Assembly (NCBI GenBank): GCA_023416995.1
Contig: JAEZGI010000001.1
Span: 8,270-72,269 of the forward strand
Reading direction: 5' to 3'
DNA: 64,000 nt
From: Bacteroidota bacterium
GTDB taxonomy: Bacteria > Bacteroidota > Bacteroidia > Chitinophagales > Chitinophagaceae
Part shown: one piece after another, positions 51,022 through 59,845 of the stretch
Numbering within the stretch: the first letter of the stretch is position 1
How the letters are laid out: the number at the start of each line of letters is the position of its first letter
The notes under the pieces: model-generated
Database searches by the model: none
The model's input: the letters and a program-made list of their open reading frames with translations, nothing else
What the model was told of the DNA's origin: nothing
Translations under genes and position numbers: made by a program

Positions 51022-52545
51022 TTATAATAAGGTTAACGTATGTTTGATACGGTTGATTGTTTCCTTTTGTCCGATCATCGCCGCTATATCAAATACGCCA
51101 GGTCCGAACTTACCGCCAACAAGCATAATTCTTAATGGTAACATTAGTTCACCGGCTTTGATGCCAGCGGCAGTTGATAATTCTTTAAATCTGAGTTCAA
51201 GGTTGGTGTTTGTCCAGTTCGTTTCGGCGGTCAAACTTTCAATGAAGGCATTAAAAAAATTGCTTTTTGCCTCGGACCATTTTGGTTTGAGTGCTGTAAC
51301 GTCAATAGTAACGGGCGCCTTAAAAAAGAAACCTCCCTGCAGGTAGAAATCATTAATCAACACACATCTTTCTTTCACCATGCCGATTACCTGGTCGAGG
51401 TAAGCATCATCATCTGCACTGATATTATAATTTGCGAGGTCCGCCCGAACGAGTGGTCTTAGCGAGGCTGCATCCATCGATTTGATCCACTCCTGGTTGA
51501 ACCATTTTGCTTTTTCAAAATCGAACTTTGCACCTGATTTATGTACACGGTCCATCGAGAATTTTTCAATGAGTTCTTCTCTGGTAAAAATCTCCTGTCC
51601 TGTACCATCATTCCAGCCAAGCATGGCGAGCATGTTTACGAATGCATCAGGAACGAAACCTTTTTCCCTGAAGCCCGTTGTAAGTTCACCCGTTTTTGGA
51701 TCTTTCCAATCCATGGCAAATACCGGGAACCCAAGCCTGTCGCCATCGCGTTTACTGAGTTTTCCGTTGCCATCGGGTTTTAATATCAATGGAAGATGCG
51801 CCCACTGTGGCATTTCAGCTTCCCATCCCAGATATTTCCATAAAAGAAGATGTACGGGAGCGCTGGGCAACCATTCTTCTCCGCGGAACGCGTGTGTTAT
51901 CTGCATCGCATGATCATCTACCACAACGGCAAGATGATAAGTAGGCATACCATCGGCCTTGAGCAATACCTTGTCGTCAACCTGGCTGCTGTTGAAACTG
52001 ATTTCACCGCGGATCATATCGGTAAAGGTGATCTCTTCAGACTCAGGCATCTTGATCCGCACCACATAAGGTTCGGTGGCAAGTAGTTTTTGCACCTCTT
52101 CTGCCGGAAGTGAAATTGAATTGCGCATACGGTTACGAATAACCGAATTGTATTGCGGTGACGGATTTTCAGTTGTTTTGAAAGCAGATCGCATTTCCTC
52201 CAGTTCTGCAGGCGTATCAAAGGCATAATAAGCTTGTCCCTGGTTAACCAGTTGCTCGGCAAAAGCTTTATAATCTGCTTTTCTTTCACTTTGACGATAG
52301 GGGGCGAATGGGCCGCCCTGAACCGGGCCCTCATCGGGTAGCAGGCCGCACCATTCAAGACAATCTAAAATGTATTGTTCGGCACCGGGTACAAAACGTG
52401 ATTGATCGGTGTCTTCAATTCTGAGAATGAAATCGCCTCCATGGTGTTTTGCAAACAGGTAATTATATAAAACCGTTCTAACGCCGCCGAGGTGCAGACC
52501 CCCGGTTGGGCTCGGTGCAAATCGCACGCGCACTTTTTTGCTCAT
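51022..52545 (-). CDS. gltX: Glutamyl-tRNA synthetase
   Basis: 507 residues from the ATG at 52545 (MSKKVRVRFAPSPTG); the upstream extension to 52596 would pass through the promoter. Class I motifs: APSPTGGLHLGG (HIGH) and KLSKRDGD (KMSKS). A -7 box TATCTTTG (52559-52552) lies 6 nt upstream of the ATG. It charges tRNA-Glu (and perhaps tRNA-Gln). It heads an operon with the B12-binding and enoyl-CoA hydratase genes and is divergent from the ARPP-1-like gene. Confidence 0.96.
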   Translation of the reverse strand: MSKKVRVRFAPSPTGGLHLGGVRTVLYNYLFAKHHGGDFILRIEDTDQSRFVPGAEQYILDCLEWCGLLPDEGPVQGGPFAPYRQSERKADYKAFAEQLVNQGQAYYAFDTPAELEEMRSAFKTTENPSPQYNSVIRNRMRNSISLPAEEVQKLLATEPYVVRIKMPESEEITFTDMIRGEISFNSSQVDDKVLLKADGMPTYHLAVVVDDHAMQITHAFRGEEWLPSAPVHLLLWKYLGWEAEMPQWAHLPLILKPDGNGKLSKRDGDRLGFPVFAMDWKDPKTGELTTGFREKGFVPDAFVNMLAMLGWNDGTGQEIFTREELIEKFSMDRVHKSGAKFDFEKAKWFNQEWIKSMDAASLRPLVRADLANYNISADDDAYLDQVIGMVKERCVLINDFYLQGGFFFKAPVTIDVTALKPKWSEAKSNFFNAFIESLTAETNWTNTNLELRFKELSTAAGIKAGELMLPLRIMLVGGKFGPGVFDIAAMIGQKETINRIKHTLTLL

Positions 52546-52551
52546 AGGCTG

Positions 52552-52559
52552 CAAAGATA
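52552..52559 (-). promoter_or_regulatory. -7 box of gltX
   Basis: TATCTTTG on the minus strand, a full match to TAnnTTTG, ends 6 nt before the gltX ATG. The -33 TTG is not found at the ideal spacing. Confidence 0.5.
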
Positions 52560-52644
52560 ACCGAATCCTTTTGGCGAACCCTGTAACGGGTGTCAAAATT
52601 CAGCGCATACGCAACAAACCGCGGGTTTTGACGTTGTTTTGAGA

Positions 52645-53562
52645 ATGCCACGGCTTTTTACGATCATCCTTCTTTGTTGCCTGGCGATGCACGCCCGCGG
52701 GCAACTTACTTACAACGAATTGTGGATCGACTACGACAGCGCCGTTTCTTACAAAAATCTCAAGATAATACCCGTAAGGAAAAAAATTTCAGGCGGACCT
52801 GGAGCGCCCATGCTGACTTTTGGGAAGGCAGTTCAAACCGGCCAGATCACATTGAGCGAGAGAGGCACCGCGTCAACTGAGAATGTGCCCTGGATCAGGG
52901 TAAATAATAATTCGGGAATGCCGGTATTTGTTGCATCGGGCGAGGTAGTGATGGGTGGACGACAGGATCGCATGATCACGCGTGATACCATCATAGAATC
53001 GATGCCGGGCGATCAGTACATTCCGGTGGTTTGTGTTGAAGAAAACAGGTGGAGCAAAAAAGAAAAGAAATTTTATTACGCTTCGTACGCTAATCCGAAG
53101 TTGCGTAAAGTACTGGATCAGTCTAAAAACCAGCTATTGGTGTGGAAAGAAATTTATGCGCAGTTAGACAGCAGTAATGTCAAGTCCCCTACGTTCGCTT
53201 ATGCCGCCAGAAGGGTCGATAAAAAATATACCCTGGTTTCGGATGAGTATCTCCGTTATTTCAGTGCCAGGCTGCAACCGGACTCAACCATTGTTGGTGT
53301 TGTATGCATCAGCGGCAACAGCATTCTTGGTTCTGATATATTTTCTTCCGGATCGCTGTTTCATGATCAGTTTTCGACATTGATTGCAGGATATATAGAA
53401 GAGGCTATCGTATTTGGTGCACCACCTGCAGTCAGTGATGTTGTGGTTAAAAAATACCTCGATCAATTTCTGATTGATCAGCCTTCACAGGATGCCTATC
53501 TTAAAAAACACGGTAAAATCTTCCGTCGTGGCGGTGAAGTATTTCATCTTACATCCTATTGA
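52645..53562 (+). CDS. Secreted ARPP-1 (DUF6569)-family protein
   Basis: 305 residues from the ATG at 52645 (MPRLFTIILLCCLAMHARGQ), which gives a clean signal peptide. The mature part matches the ARPP-1/DUF6569 family: a strand-rich fold with WIRVNNNSGMPVFVASGEVVMGGRQDRMITRD and a later IPVVCVEENRWS. Family members are found in Bacteria with varied contexts; no reaction is established. Unlike cytoplasmic homologues, this one should be periplasmic or cell-surface. It is divergent from gltX and followed by a polysaccharide deacetylase gene after 39 bp. Confidence 0.75.
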   Translation: MPRLFTIILLCCLAMHARGQLTYNELWIDYDSAVSYKNLKIIPVRKKISGGPGAPMLTFGKAVQTGQITLSERGTASTENVPWIRVNNNSGMPVFVASGEVVMGGRQDRMITRDTIIESMPGDQYIPVVCVEENRWSKKEKKFYYASYANPKLRKVLDQSKNQLLVWKEIYAQLDSSNVKSPTFAYAARRVDKKYTLVSDEYLRYFSARLQPDSTIVGVVCISGNSILGSDIFSSGSLFHDQFSTLIAGYIEEAIVFGAPPAVSDVVVKKYLDQFLIDQPSQDAYLKKHGKIFRRGGEVFHLTSY

Positions 53563-53601
53563 TAAGATTGTATGTTTGTATGAACTCATTTGTGAAATCA
53601 T

Positions 53602-54261
53602 ATGGCATTTTACACTATCAAGACACCGTGGCTTCTAAGGAAAGTGTACCCGGGTTGTACCTGGAAGATAGATACGAAGGAAAAGCTGTTGTATCTCACT
53701 TTTGATGATGGTCCGCACCCGGTGGCCACCCCATATGTACTCGAAACGCTTGCAGCTTATAATGCAAAAGCAACCTTTTTTTGTATAGGCAAAAATGTAG
53801 CGGCTTACCCGGATCTGTATAAACGAATAATATCGGAAGGTCATGCGGTTGGTAACCATACCAATCATCACCTGAATGGCTGGCAGGTAACAGATGCCAT
53901 GTATTTTAAAGATATTGCTGCCGCAGCGGATTTGATTGACTCTAAACTTTTCCGGCCACCTTATGGAAAGATCTCTGCTTTCCAGATCAGGAACCTGAAA
54001 TCGCCTCCCTTAAATTACCAGGTGATTATGTGGGATGTTCTGAGTGCTGATTTTGATACAAAGCTTACACCTCAGCAATGCAGTTTTAATGTTACAAGAC
54101 ACAGCAAATCTGGTTCGATTATTGTTTTCCACGACAGCGAAAAAGCATTGCCGCGTATGCGGGTAGCATTGAAAGATTGCCTAGGGTTTTTTACCGAAAA
54201 AGGCTTTCGGTTCGAACGGATTCCGGGCGCGGGAGCACCCCCGGTTGCTTATGTTCCTTAA
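53602..54261 (+). CDS. Polysaccharide deacetylase (NodB-like)
   Basis: 219 residues with the NodB domain. The metal and catalytic motifs are TFDDGPHP (motif 1), GNHTNHHL (HxxxH, motif 2), FRPPYGK (motif 3), MWDVLSADFD (motif 4) and IVFHDSEKA (motif 5). It removes acetyl groups from N-acetylglucosamine in peptidoglycan or chitin-like polymers. No signal peptide is seen, which is unusual for a cell-wall enzyme. It may share a transcript with the ARPP-1-like gene; a terminator follows at 54270-54299. Confidence 0.9.
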   Translation: MAFYTIKTPWLLRKVYPGCTWKIDTKEKLLYLTFDDGPHPVATPYVLETLAAYNAKATFFCIGKNVAAYPDLYKRIISEGHAVGNHTNHHLNGWQVTDAMYFKDIAAAADLIDSKLFRPPYGKISAFQIRNLKSPPLNYQVIMWDVLSADFDTKLTPQQCSFNVTRHSKSGSIIVFHDSEKALPRMRVALKDCLGFFTEKGFRFERIPGAGAPPVAYVP

Positions 54262-54269
54262 AAAAATTT

Positions 54270-54299
54270 GGGCCGGGGTAGACACCCTGGCCCGTTTTT
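54270..54299 (+). terminator. Terminator after the polysaccharide deacetylase gene
   Basis: GGGCCGGGGT (54270-54279) and ACCCTGGCCC (54284-54293) form a 10-bp stem with one G-T pair and a 4-nt loop, followed by GTTTTTA. Confidence 0.85.
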
Positions 54300-54629
54300 A
54301 ATCCGTACCCTATGAAAACTAGTTTAAAGGTATAAACTTTTTTAATAACCAAAATAAAATTTATTCAACGCCCGATCAGGTCTGCATTCCAGCCTATCCT
54401 TCATCTCTGGTTCCTGGCGGTCAATGGAACTAAACGGAGCCTGGTAACACGTCCGCACAGTAATAAAACAATTATGCCAACAGGGGTGATCAGACCCGAT
54501 TGCCTGAACACCGTCACGATTTTTTTAAGATTTCCGCTCATACGATTCAATTTATCTAAATAAACGCAGAAAACTGCCAATTCGCAGGGTTTAAAGCCTA
54601 AAAGATTCCCAATTTCTCGACCTTTGCGT
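54300..54629. other. Intergenic region, possible small minus-strand reading frame
   Basis: About 330 bp with no clear gene. A 46-codon frame on the minus strand (ATG at 54541, TGA at 54401-54403) encodes a peptide with a hydrophobic stretch (LITPVGIIVLLLCG) and a basic end; this is the only candidate, and coding is not supported by further evidence. The promoter of tatD is at the right end (GACCTTTG, 54619-54626). Confidence 0.45.
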
Positions 54630-55421
54630 ATGGCTCAAACTTACCTTGTTGATACTCACAGTCATTTATACTCTGAAGAGTTCTCAGCAGATATTGCAGA
54701 AGTGATGATTCGCGCAAAAACAGAAGGCGTGTCAAAGATTTACTTACCCGCTATCGACAGCACAGCTACTGACGCGATGCTGCGTTTGGAAGCCGCGTAC
54801 CCCGATCATTGTGTTGCTATGATGGGACTGCATCCATGTTATGTAAAAGAGAATTACCTGGAAGAACTGGAACTTGTAAAACAGTGGCTCTCGCGCCGCA
54901 AGTTTGCAGCAGTGGGAGAGATTGGGCTGGACTACTATTGGGATCGCAGTTTCGACCAGCAACAAAAAGAAGCATTTGCCTTTCAGATGGACCTGGCGCT
55001 GGAACATGAGCTGCCTATTGTTATTCACTCCCGTGATTCTATGGATGATTCCATCGAAATGGTTGGAACCCGTTCGCAGGCAGGTATAAGAGGCGTGTTC
55101 CATTGCTTTTCCGGTACATACGACCAGGCGTCTAAAATCATTGACATGGGATTTTATCTCGGCATTGGAGGAGTGCTGACGTATAAAAAAAGCGGACTGG
55201 CCGAGGTTGTTGAAAAACTTCCCATGAGCGCAATTGTTCTGGAGACTGATGCACCTTATTTATCACCGGTTCCTTTTCGTGGAAAACGAAATGAAAGTGC
55301 CTACCTCAAACATGTTTTAAGCCGGCTCGCAGAAATTAAACGTTTGCCTGAAGCAGAGATTGCCGCTATCACCACTGCCAATGCCGAAGAGTTGTTCCGG
55401 GATCGTGTTGCCGGTGTATAA
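54630..55421 (+). CDS. tatD: TatD-family metal-dependent hydrolase (DNase)
   Basis: 263 residues from the ATG at 54630 (MAQTYLVDTHSHLYSEEF). Metal ligands: HSH at the N-terminus, GEIGLDYYWD, IVIHSRDS, GVFHCFSG and LETDAPYLSPVP. This is a 3'-5' DNase/RNase of the amidohydrolase superfamily, with roles in DNA repair or RNA quality control. It is not itself a protein-export factor. The gene stands alone and is convergent with the alkaline-phosphatase-like gene. Confidence 0.93.
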   Translation: MAQTYLVDTHSHLYSEEFSADIAEVMIRAKTEGVSKIYLPAIDSTATDAMLRLEAAYPDHCVAMMGLHPCYVKENYLEELELVKQWLSRRKFAAVGEIGLDYYWDRSFDQQQKEAFAFQMDLALEHELPIVIHSRDSMDDSIEMVGTRSQAGIRGVFHCFSGTYDQASKIIDMGFYLGIGGVLTYKKSGLAEVVEKLPMSAIVLETDAPYLSPVPFRGKRNESAYLKHVLSRLAEIKRLPEAEIAAITTANAEELFRDRVAGV

Positions 55422-55446
55422 GATCGCGTGCTATCAGGAGATTGCA

Positions 55447-56679
55447 TCAACCGGGGCGATAATTGATCCACCGGTTTAAGGTGTTGCGTGGAAACTCAAT
55501 AACTATTTTAAGAAAGACATCATCCTTAATCCTGATTTCAGCCCGACCGTTAGCAACAGGCACGCGTTTTAGTTCCCGGTATTTATCTTTTCCGCCGGTT
55601 TTGAAACGGTTAGAAGAAGATACTTTGATCACTGCTTCCCCATCGGCATTGATCGGTTCCCAGGTGAGGACTAATTTCCCGTCCTTATACGCTGACTGTA
55701 AGTTCACAGCAGAAACGGGTCCGTTCAACCTTACGCCATCAATTTCATATTGGATTGGTTTTGGAATATTGATCTGGAGACGGGCCGCAATCGAAGGCAT
55801 AATATCTACTATTGCAGCATTGCCTGATTTGAAATGAGCGTTCAGTGAATCATCGTTACTAACGATCCAGGTTAAACGCTCCCGGTCAGATTGTGCTCCA
55901 TGACCCTTACCGTTGTTTGCAGTGCGGCCATGATCGGTGGTTATATAGATTATCCAATCTTCGTTGAAGTTTGTTTGCCGGTGTTGAATAGCCTGCCATA
56001 ATCTTCCAATTTGTTTGTCCATCAAACGAACTGCCCTGTAAAATTCATCGCTGTCACCATACATATGTCCCATGTCATCTGTGTATTCAAGATACACCCA
56101 TGACAGATCCGGTGCATGTAAACGTATGGTGCTGGCTGCTGAATCAACTACTGATTCATCTATCCGAAGCATATAGTTCCTCGCGGCATCGTGTGGAAAA
56201 CGAATGGTATCATATTCGAGACCGTCATATTGATAATCGACCAGTGGATGGGTTGTTTTTATAAACCCATCACCTATAAGTTTTGTCCGGTTGTCGAGCC
56301 AGCTTGAGAAAACGCCGGTTTTTTTATGCGGGTATTGTTCTTTGAACAGTTTGAAAATAGTTGGATAGTTATAGTTGGGCGCTAATATGTCGTTGTCCCA
56401 CACATTGTGTTTATTGACCCAGGTTCCGGTTAGGAGGCTGTTGTATCCTACTGCAGATATTGTTGGTGTCTGGGAATAGCCATTTTTTTCACCACCTACC
56501 GATGCGCGGGTGTACCCACCCATTGCGGCGATGCTGTCCAAAGCAGGTGTCTGAACCTTCTCAATCACATCTGCAGGGATGCCATCAACGATAACAAAAA
56601 TTGCTTTTTTTGTGGGTAATGAAAGCTGGGCATATGCAGTTTGAAGTACTACTAATAAAGCTATAATAACAGTTCTCAT
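55447..56679 (-). CDS. Secreted nucleotide pyrophosphatase/phosphodiesterase-like alkaline phosphatase
   Basis: 410 residues with a signal peptide (about 1-17, ending AYAQ). NPP/alkaline-phosphatase superfamily motifs: FVIVDGIPADVI (metal Asp), TPTISAVGYNSLLTG (nucleophile Thr/Ser), YTDDMGHMYGD (metal D and H), TTDHGRTANNGKGHG and a final region with a strand-rich extension of about 100 residues. It should hydrolyse phosphate mono- or diesters in the periplasm. It is preceded by the AraC gene (18 bp). Confidence 0.88.
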   Translation of the reverse strand: MRTVIIALLVVLQTAYAQLSLPTKKAIFVIVDGIPADVIEKVQTPALDSIAAMGGYTRASVGGEKNGYSQTPTISAVGYNSLLTGTWVNKHNVWDNDILAPNYNYPTIFKLFKEQYPHKKTGVFSSWLDNRTKLIGDGFIKTTHPLVDYQYDGLEYDTIRFPHDAARNYMLRIDESVVDSAASTIRLHAPDLSWVYLEYTDDMGHMYGDSDEFYRAVRLMDKQIGRLWQAIQHRQTNFNEDWIIYITTDHGRTANNGKGHGAQSDRERLTWIVSNDDSLNAHFKSGNAAIVDIMPSIAARLQINIPKPIQYEIDGVRLNGPVSAVNLQSAYKDGKLVLTWEPINADGEAVIKVSSSNRFKTGGKDKYRELKRVPVANGRAEIRIKDDVFLKIVIEFPRNTLNRWINYRPG

Positions 56680-56697
56680 TCAATGCCCGGATTTTGA

Positions 56698-57612
56698 TTA
56701 GTTGAATTGTTTACGAAATTCAAGCGGTGTTGTTTGTGTTTTTTCTTTGAAGAGTTTGCTGAACGATTGCGGGTGTTCAAAGCCAAGTTCATAGGCGATT
56801 TCGCTGACGGTCAGGCTGGTTGTACTTAGCCGTTCTTTTGCCATGTCGATCACCTTGTTTTGAATATGTTGTTGGGTGCTTTGATTTGTATGCAGCCGAA
56901 GCAAGGTGCCAAGGTAATTGGGTGATATATTAAGATGATCCGCTAGCATTGTTACTGTGGGAATTCCCTTTTGCAATGCATCACCATTATTGAAATATGC
57001 TGAAAGCAGTTGTTCAAAACGTTCAAGAAGTTCATGGGTTGATTTCTTACGTGTGATGAACTGGCGCTCGTAAAAACGGTCAGCATAAATCAGTAACAGA
57101 TCAAGTTGTGCTATGATAAGATCCTGGCTGAATTTATCGATGTTTGACCGGTATTCTTTCTGAATATTTTTCAGTATCCCGACTATCGTTTCCTCTTCTT
57201 TTTCGGAAAGGAACAGTGCCTCATTAACCGCATAGTTAAAGAAATCGTATGACTTCATTTTTTTCGCGAGTGGTGTGTTCCAGAGAAAATCCGGATGGAT
57301 GAGTAACAACCAGCCGGTGGGTTCTACCACTGCTTCGGGGTTAATCTCCATCCTTAAAAACTGCAGTGGTGAAATGAAGCTTAGTACGCCCGAATCAAAA
57401 TCATATTGTTGCTGGCCGTAGTTAAACCTGGCATTGACATTTCGCTTCAGCCCGATGGAGTAGAAATTCTGAACCCATTTGATTTCCTGTTCATTAAAGG
57501 GATAACTCACTTTGCTATAATCGATCAGGCTGATCAACGGATGGTCAGGCTGCGGTAAACCGCAGAACTGGTGAAATTCTGATATCGAGTTGAGGCGAAA
57601 TGTTTGTGCCAT
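56698..57612 (-). CDS. AraC-family transcriptional regulator
   Basis: 304 residues. The N-terminal part (about 1-190) is a sensor domain without obvious motifs. The C-terminal AraC-type double helix-turn-helix is at about 205-302: TVTMLADHLNISPNYLGTLLR and SLTVSEIAYELGFEHPQSFSKLFKE with the usual TPLEFR end. It probably controls the neighbouring SDR and Atu4866 genes on the same strand, which is common for this gene order. The ligand is unknown. Confidence 0.92.
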   Translation of the reverse strand: MAQTFRLNSISEFHQFCGLPQPDHPLISLIDYSKVSYPFNEQEIKWVQNFYSIGLKRNVNARFNYGQQQYDFDSGVLSFISPLQFLRMEINPEAVVEPTGWLLLIHPDFLWNTPLAKKMKSYDFFNYAVNEALFLSEKEEETIVGILKNIQKEYRSNIDKFSQDLIIAQLDLLLIYADRFYERQFITRKKSTHELLERFEQLLSAYFNNGDALQKGIPTVTMLADHLNISPNYLGTLLRLHTNQSTQQHIQNKVIDMAKERLSTTSLTVSEIAYELGFEHPQSFSKLFKEKTQTTPLEFRKQFN

Positions 57613-57641
57613 GTTGTTGAAATTAAAGATAAAGGTTTATG

Positions 57642-57896
57642 TCATGCATCTTTATACAGGATCATTCCCGCGTGGTATAATATACCATCGCGGAACTCGC
57701 CATCGGCGGTAAAGCCGGTGTCGTCTTTATAGTCTATCCGGTTCGCAGTAACCTTGTAACTCCCCTGGTAAGCACTTTCGCGGTTGCCGCGTGCTTCGTC
57801 ATACCGGTTATTCGGAAGCAGGTTGTGACGGATGTTCCGGTCTTTGGTCACCCACATCCCGATAAATTGTTTTGTGTGTTCGATTGTTTGTTGCAT
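57642..57896 (-). CDS. Atu4866-family small protein
   Basis: 84 residues matching the Atu4866 domain along the full length: FIGMWVTKDRNIRHNLLPNNRYDEARGNRESAYQG, DYKDDTGFTADGEFRDGILYHAGMI. It is a small strand-rich protein, cytoplasmic by the absence of a signal peptide. Its role is unknown; similar genes sit between AraC regulators and SDR enzymes, and here it lies 29 bp from the AraC gene and 23 bp from the SDR gene. Confidence 0.88.
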   Translation of the reverse strand: MQQTIEHTKQFIGMWVTKDRNIRHNLLPNNRYDEARGNRESAYQGSYKVTANRIDYKDDTGFTADGEFRDGILYHAGMILYKDA

Positions 57897-57919
57897 GATT
57901 GAGGTTTTTACTGGTGGTT

Positions 57920-58663
57920 TTATATATTCTTTTGGCTGGTTGGACGAACTACAATCTCATTTACATCAACATCGTCCGGCTGTGAGACAGCATAAGCCAC
58001 AGCGCGTGCAATCGCAATGGCAGGTAACGGGTTGCTTCTGAACTGTTCAACAGCCAGTTTTTTAAGTTCCGGATCGGAGATGGTGTCTGCAAGTTCTGAT
58101 TCCGTGGCCCCGGGTGCTACCAGCGTGACACGTATTTTTTCGCCCACTTCTTTTCTAAGTCCTTCAGAGATAGCTCTCACAGCAAACTTGGTGGCGCTGT
58201 AAACGGTAGATGTCGGCCCGACCCAGCGATCGCCAACAGAGGTGATGTTTACAAATTGTCCTTTTTTATTTGCTTCGAAGGTTGGAAGTGCAGCCGCGAT
58301 ACCGTGTAATACACCCTTGATGTTTACATCGATCATTTGGTGCCATTCTTTGATCTTATAACTGTTGATCATTGATAGCGGCATCAGTCCCGCGTTGTTT
58401 ACAAATACATCCAGTGTTCCCAGCTGATCTATTGCATACTTTACAAAAGCGTTCATATCTTCTGCATCTGTTACATCGAGCTTTTTGCAGATGGCTTCTC
58501 CGCCTTCGGAGTTGATCGATTCAACGATTGTTTCCAGTTTGTCGGTGCGTCTCGCACCCAGCACAACTTTTGCTCCTTGTGATGCAAGATGACGGGCTAT
58601 TGCTTCGCCGATACCGCTGCTTGCGCCTGTGATGGCTACAACTTTTCCTTTGATGTTTTCCAT
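57920..58663 (-). CDS. SDR-family NAD(P)-dependent oxidoreductase
   Basis: 247 residues. Cofactor loop GASSGIG at 13-19, NNAG at 89-92, catalytic Ser142 and YxxxK as Y155/K159. Arg38 and Arg39 after the second strand suggest NADP preference. It is a classical SDR, probably of the carbonyl-reductase type (YdfG/clavaldehyde-like). First gene of the SDR-Atu4866-AraC group; the substrate is not known. Confidence 0.93.
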   Translation of the reverse strand: MENIKGKVVAITGASSGIGEAIARHLASQGAKVVLGARRTDKLETIVESINSEGGEAICKKLDVTDAEDMNAFVKYAIDQLGTLDVFVNNAGLMPLSMINSYKIKEWHQMIDVNIKGVLHGIAAALPTFEANKKGQFVNITSVGDRWVGPTSTVYSATKFAVRAISEGLRKEVGEKIRVTLVAPGATESELADTISDPELKKLAVEQFRSNPLPAIAIARAVAYAVSQPDDVDVNEIVVRPTSQKNI

Positions 58664-58751
58664 TGTTTAAATTTTTGTTTAAACAAAGGTGCAACAGGTA
58701 TTATCGGCGGATGTAGCTTAATCGGTTATTGATGTAGTGAAGTCGTGAGCG

Positions 58752-59765
58752 TTAGTTTTTTATTAGTTTTCCGTTGGGATGTTTCCTGGTAAGTTCTTCA
58801 AATACTTTTTGCGAGAGATTGTCGAGCGTGTGATAATCCCCTTTGTCGAGGATGTTTGGGAAGGTCTGCGTTTCTTTTGATTTATAGTATTGTGTCCTGA
58901 TCGCGGTAATAATAAAATTGCCGTCTTTGGCTATTTGTATGTCATCATCGGTTATCAGGTAGGTCCGTTCAAGATATCCTTCTTTTAGTGCTTTTGCTTT
59001 GTCTGCAGGGATTTTGATCTGCACCGGCTGCAGCAGTGTGCTGTTGTAATTAAGAGTAAGTATTTCTGTGTCTGCGTTGTAAGACAGTGTGGGCTTAAGT
59101 TCCCGTACCCTTGATATATCAGGTCTGATGGCAATCTTTGCCATCCGCGACATCTGAATGAGGAGTTTATTTTTGAGAGAATCGGCGTGCAATCTTGCGT
59201 TGTAAGCAGCGGTGGTTTCAAATTCGCCTTTCGTTACCTGTGCAGATAGATAGTTTGCACATGCCAGGGTGACCTGTTGTTCAACGGTAATGGGTAGCCG
59301 AAACGGTCCGAATCGCCAGTCGCGCGAGTCGTATGGTACCTGTGGTTCGGTGAATTTGGGATTCGTGGTGAGTGTCATAGTGCGTATGTCCAGCACAAAC
59401 AGTGCGTTGTCGGCGCTTTTAATGAGATCGTGCCAATCGACCGCGCATACAAAATCAATAGTATATTTTTTATTTGATTTCATTGTATTGTCGCCAAAAG
59501 AGGCGCCGTTGATACTTGTTACGGGAAGGCTGCGATAGATGGCTGGTATATAAAGTTCGAGTGATGACGGGATGCGCAGTGTGCGTGTGTTGTATTTTAG
59601 CTGATAAACTGTGTGAACCGTAATGCGCGTGGGCTCGACAGTTATTCCCTGCATTTTGAAGCCCATGTTCCACCCCACAAACTGGCCGGCGACAGGGATA
59701 TAGTAAGATTGGGCAAAGGTAGTTGCGGACAGCAATATAAGGCAGATCAGCATTTTGGTTCTCAT
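58752..59765 (-). CDS. Hypothetical secreted protein
   Basis: 337 residues with a signal peptide (about 1-18, TTFAQS). Several strand-rich segments are seen in the first half (YIPVAGQFVGWNMGFKMQGI, YKLKYNTRTLRIPSSLELYI), with a helical stretch at about 180-210 and another strand-rich part to the end. I do not recognise a family. It has no lipobox. It stands alone on the minus strand. Confidence 0.55.
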   Translation of the reverse strand: MRTKMLICLILLSATTFAQSYYIPVAGQFVGWNMGFKMQGITVEPTRITVHTVYQLKYNTRTLRIPSSLELYIPAIYRSLPVTSINGASFGDNTMKSNKKYTIDFVCAVDWHDLIKSADNALFVLDIRTMTLTTNPKFTEPQVPYDSRDWRFGPFRLPITVEQQVTLACANYLSAQVTKGEFETTAAYNARLHADSLKNKLLIQMSRMAKIAIRPDISRVRELKPTLSYNADTEILTLNYNSTLLQPVQIKIPADKAKALKEGYLERTYLITDDDIQIAKDGNFIITAIRTQYYKSKETQTFPNILDKGDYHTLDNLSQKVFEELTRKHPNGKLIKN

Positions 59766-59845
59766 GTGGGAAGGGTTGTGCTTTTAGCATAAAAATAGTC
59801 TGGGTAATCGGGATTTGCAAACGGGGTGCCATTCAAGTCAATGGC

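Noticed and set aside
54401..54541. 46-codon minus-strand membrane-like peptide as a gene
   Set aside because: It has a hydrophobic stretch but no start signal, no known family and lies in an otherwise gene-free region; kept only as a note.
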